The position numbers were made by a program, and so were the translations under genes. Shown here piece by piece: positions 63,133-64,000 of a stretch of 64,000 bases of DNA. This stretch comes from Heligmosomoides polygyrus polygyrus (Eukaryota; Nematoda; Chromadorea; Rhabditida; Heligmosomidae): contig OX377206.1 of assembly GCA_947396885.1 (NCBI GenBank), positions 9,478,778-9,542,777 of the forward strand. Direction: 5' to 3'. Each line of letters opens with the position of its first letter. The stretch's first letter is position 1. Below the pieces are notes generated by a model. It did not search any database. It saw nothing but the letters and a program-made list of their open reading frames with translations, and was not told the DNA's origin.

Positions 63133-63332
63133 TCCTTGTCGCGAATGCGGGCAGCATTGAAAGGTATGTGCGCAGCAGCTGAACGCGACCAATCACAGCA
63201 CTAATCAGCCACGCGCTGGTCAAATGGGGCACCAACATTATACGCCATCTCGGATCGGCACGCAAAATCGACGCGGTTTGATTGGCTTGCGCGGTCCCAC
63301 CTCACCATGCTGCCTACATTCGCGACCAGGAC
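63133..63332. mobile_element. MITE-E copy 3 (about 200 bp)
   Basis: Ends GGGTCCTTGTCGCGAATGCG and ACATTCGCGACCAGGACCC form inverted repeats, continuing GGCAGCATTG/CATGCTGCC. CCAATCACAGCAC and TGATTGGCTTGCGC lie inside. This is the best preserved of the three copies. Confidence 0.85.
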
Positions 63333-63414
63333 CCTTAATTCTTTGGAGTTCCTTTGTTTAAAACCTGGAAGCTAATACAGAGTGGTATGATGTATGTTAG
63401 AATAATGTTCAGTT

Positions 63415-63525
63415 GCGATTAAAACTTTGGCACCAGACGGAGCTCGAACCCGCGCCCTCTGTGTTCTGGGCAAGATGGTAACCCATTATACTACCAGCGT
63501 CGTCGATCAAACACGACATCCCAGT
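63415..63525 (-). mobile_element. SINE-2-like tRNA-headed repeat
   Basis: The minus strand reads GGTAGTATAATGGGTTACCA (A box region) and GCGGGTTCGAGCTCCGT (B box GGTTCGAGCTCC), followed by GGTGCCAAAGTTTTAATCGC, the same trailer style as at 59100. The acceptor stem does not pair well, so this is probably a repeat rather than a working tRNA gene. Confidence 0.55.
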
Positions 63526-64000
63526 ATACGTATGTAAGAAAATTGCTATAATTGTCATGCTTTCGCTGAGCAGTGCGACTTTTTGTGCTTAAGCTGCACT
63601 ATATTTTTCTGCAGATGACTCCCCTATAGCCAAAGCAGTCGAAGAACAACATAAACGACATGAAACGCACAAAAAAAATTGTGCAATTTTCATGGCATTA
63701 GATGCAGAAATGTGGAGAGAAAAAACGGGAAGTGAAGCATTTCTAGCGAGTTTCGATCATAGACCTAGTCATTGAGCCACTCTACAACGTTTCGTAGAAA
63801 CCAAAAATATGAAAAATTTAAAAAGTAGCAGGACGGAAAACACAGACGATGTGGTCGCATGTAGCAATGCTAGCCAAACTTTCCACAGACAAAAGAAATC
63901 TTCCCTCTCTTATCAAACAATGCCGCTATCAGACAATGGGCTTCATTTGGGAGAGGAAGAAGAAGAACAAGCCGAAACATACATTCGTCGCCTGTGTTGA
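63526..64000. other. Unassigned right edge
   Basis: A plus-strand frame from 63809 to 64000 (63 codons, Ser- and Glu-rich) ends exactly at the edge with TGA. Nothing supports it as an exon. Confidence 0.25.

Noticed and set aside
63415..63525. Functional tRNA gene on the minus strand
   Set aside because: A- and B-box words are present, but the acceptor stem does not pair and the trailer matches a repeat family. Called SINE-2-like instead.
63809..64000. 63-codon frame ending at the window edge
   Set aside because: Short, low-complexity (Ser, Glu) and unsupported by splice sites or similarity.
1..64000. CRISPR arrays, bacterial operons or prophage
   Set aside because: Introns, SINEs, a LINE and eukaryotic transposons throughout; no regularly spaced short repeats with unique spacers.

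Overview
This is a eukaryotic window, most likely from a parasitic strongylid nematode. The reasons are one interrupted host gene whose 3' splice sites mostly read TTTCAG or TNCAG, a nematode-type RTE retrotransposon, many mariner elements, and dense tRNA-derived SINEs and MITEs. The genus is inference. I see no bacterial-style operons, CRISPR arrays or rRNA genes.

The only host gene I can support is on the minus strand: a 12-helix monocarboxylate-transporter-like (SLC16/MCT, major facilitator) protein. Sixteen coding exons run from 61262 down to a TGA at 26225-26227. Fourteen of the fifteen exon-exon joins match in reading phase. The join between exon 6 (44409-44578) and exon 7 (40120-40339) does not, so a short exon is missing there. 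The start codon lies upstream of 61262 or beyond the window. Almost everything between 26.4 and 61.2 kb is intron filled with mobile elements. The first visible intron alone is 11.8 kb.

The left 26 kb looks intergenic. It holds SINE copies (0-17, 20 kb), three mariner-like elements (3.3-4.1, 9.3-10.8 and 22.2-23.9 kb), MITEs, long-inverted-repeat elements (17.9-19.6 and 21.2-22.0 kb), a 42-bp minisatellite (13.8-14.1 kb) and a 5'-truncated RTE copy (15.7-16.2 kb). The transporter introns hold further SINEs, a Tc/mariner deletion derivative (32.3-33.0 kb), two sister mariner copies with poly-G ends (35.0-35.9 and 49.7-50.6 kb), a hairpin element split by another mariner (41.1-43.4 kb), a mariner with a single premature stop (44.8-46.1 kb) and a full-length RTE LINE with a 10-bp target duplication and one frameshift (52.7-56.1 kb). 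The right 2.7 kb again holds SINEs and MITEs.

Several insertions are nested and give relative ages: mariner containing a MITE containing a MITE (22.2-23.9 kb), hairpin element containing a mariner (41.1-43.4 kb), MITE containing a MITE (52.2-52.5 kb), and SINEs inside a mariner (10.5 kb) and inside an inverted-repeat element (7.9 kb). Target duplications read directly from the sequence sort the DNA elements into TA (Tc1/mariner), TWA (Harbinger-like) and 9-10 bp (Mutator-like) groups. Family names such as SINE-1, MITE-A and LTIR-1 are labels made up for this report.
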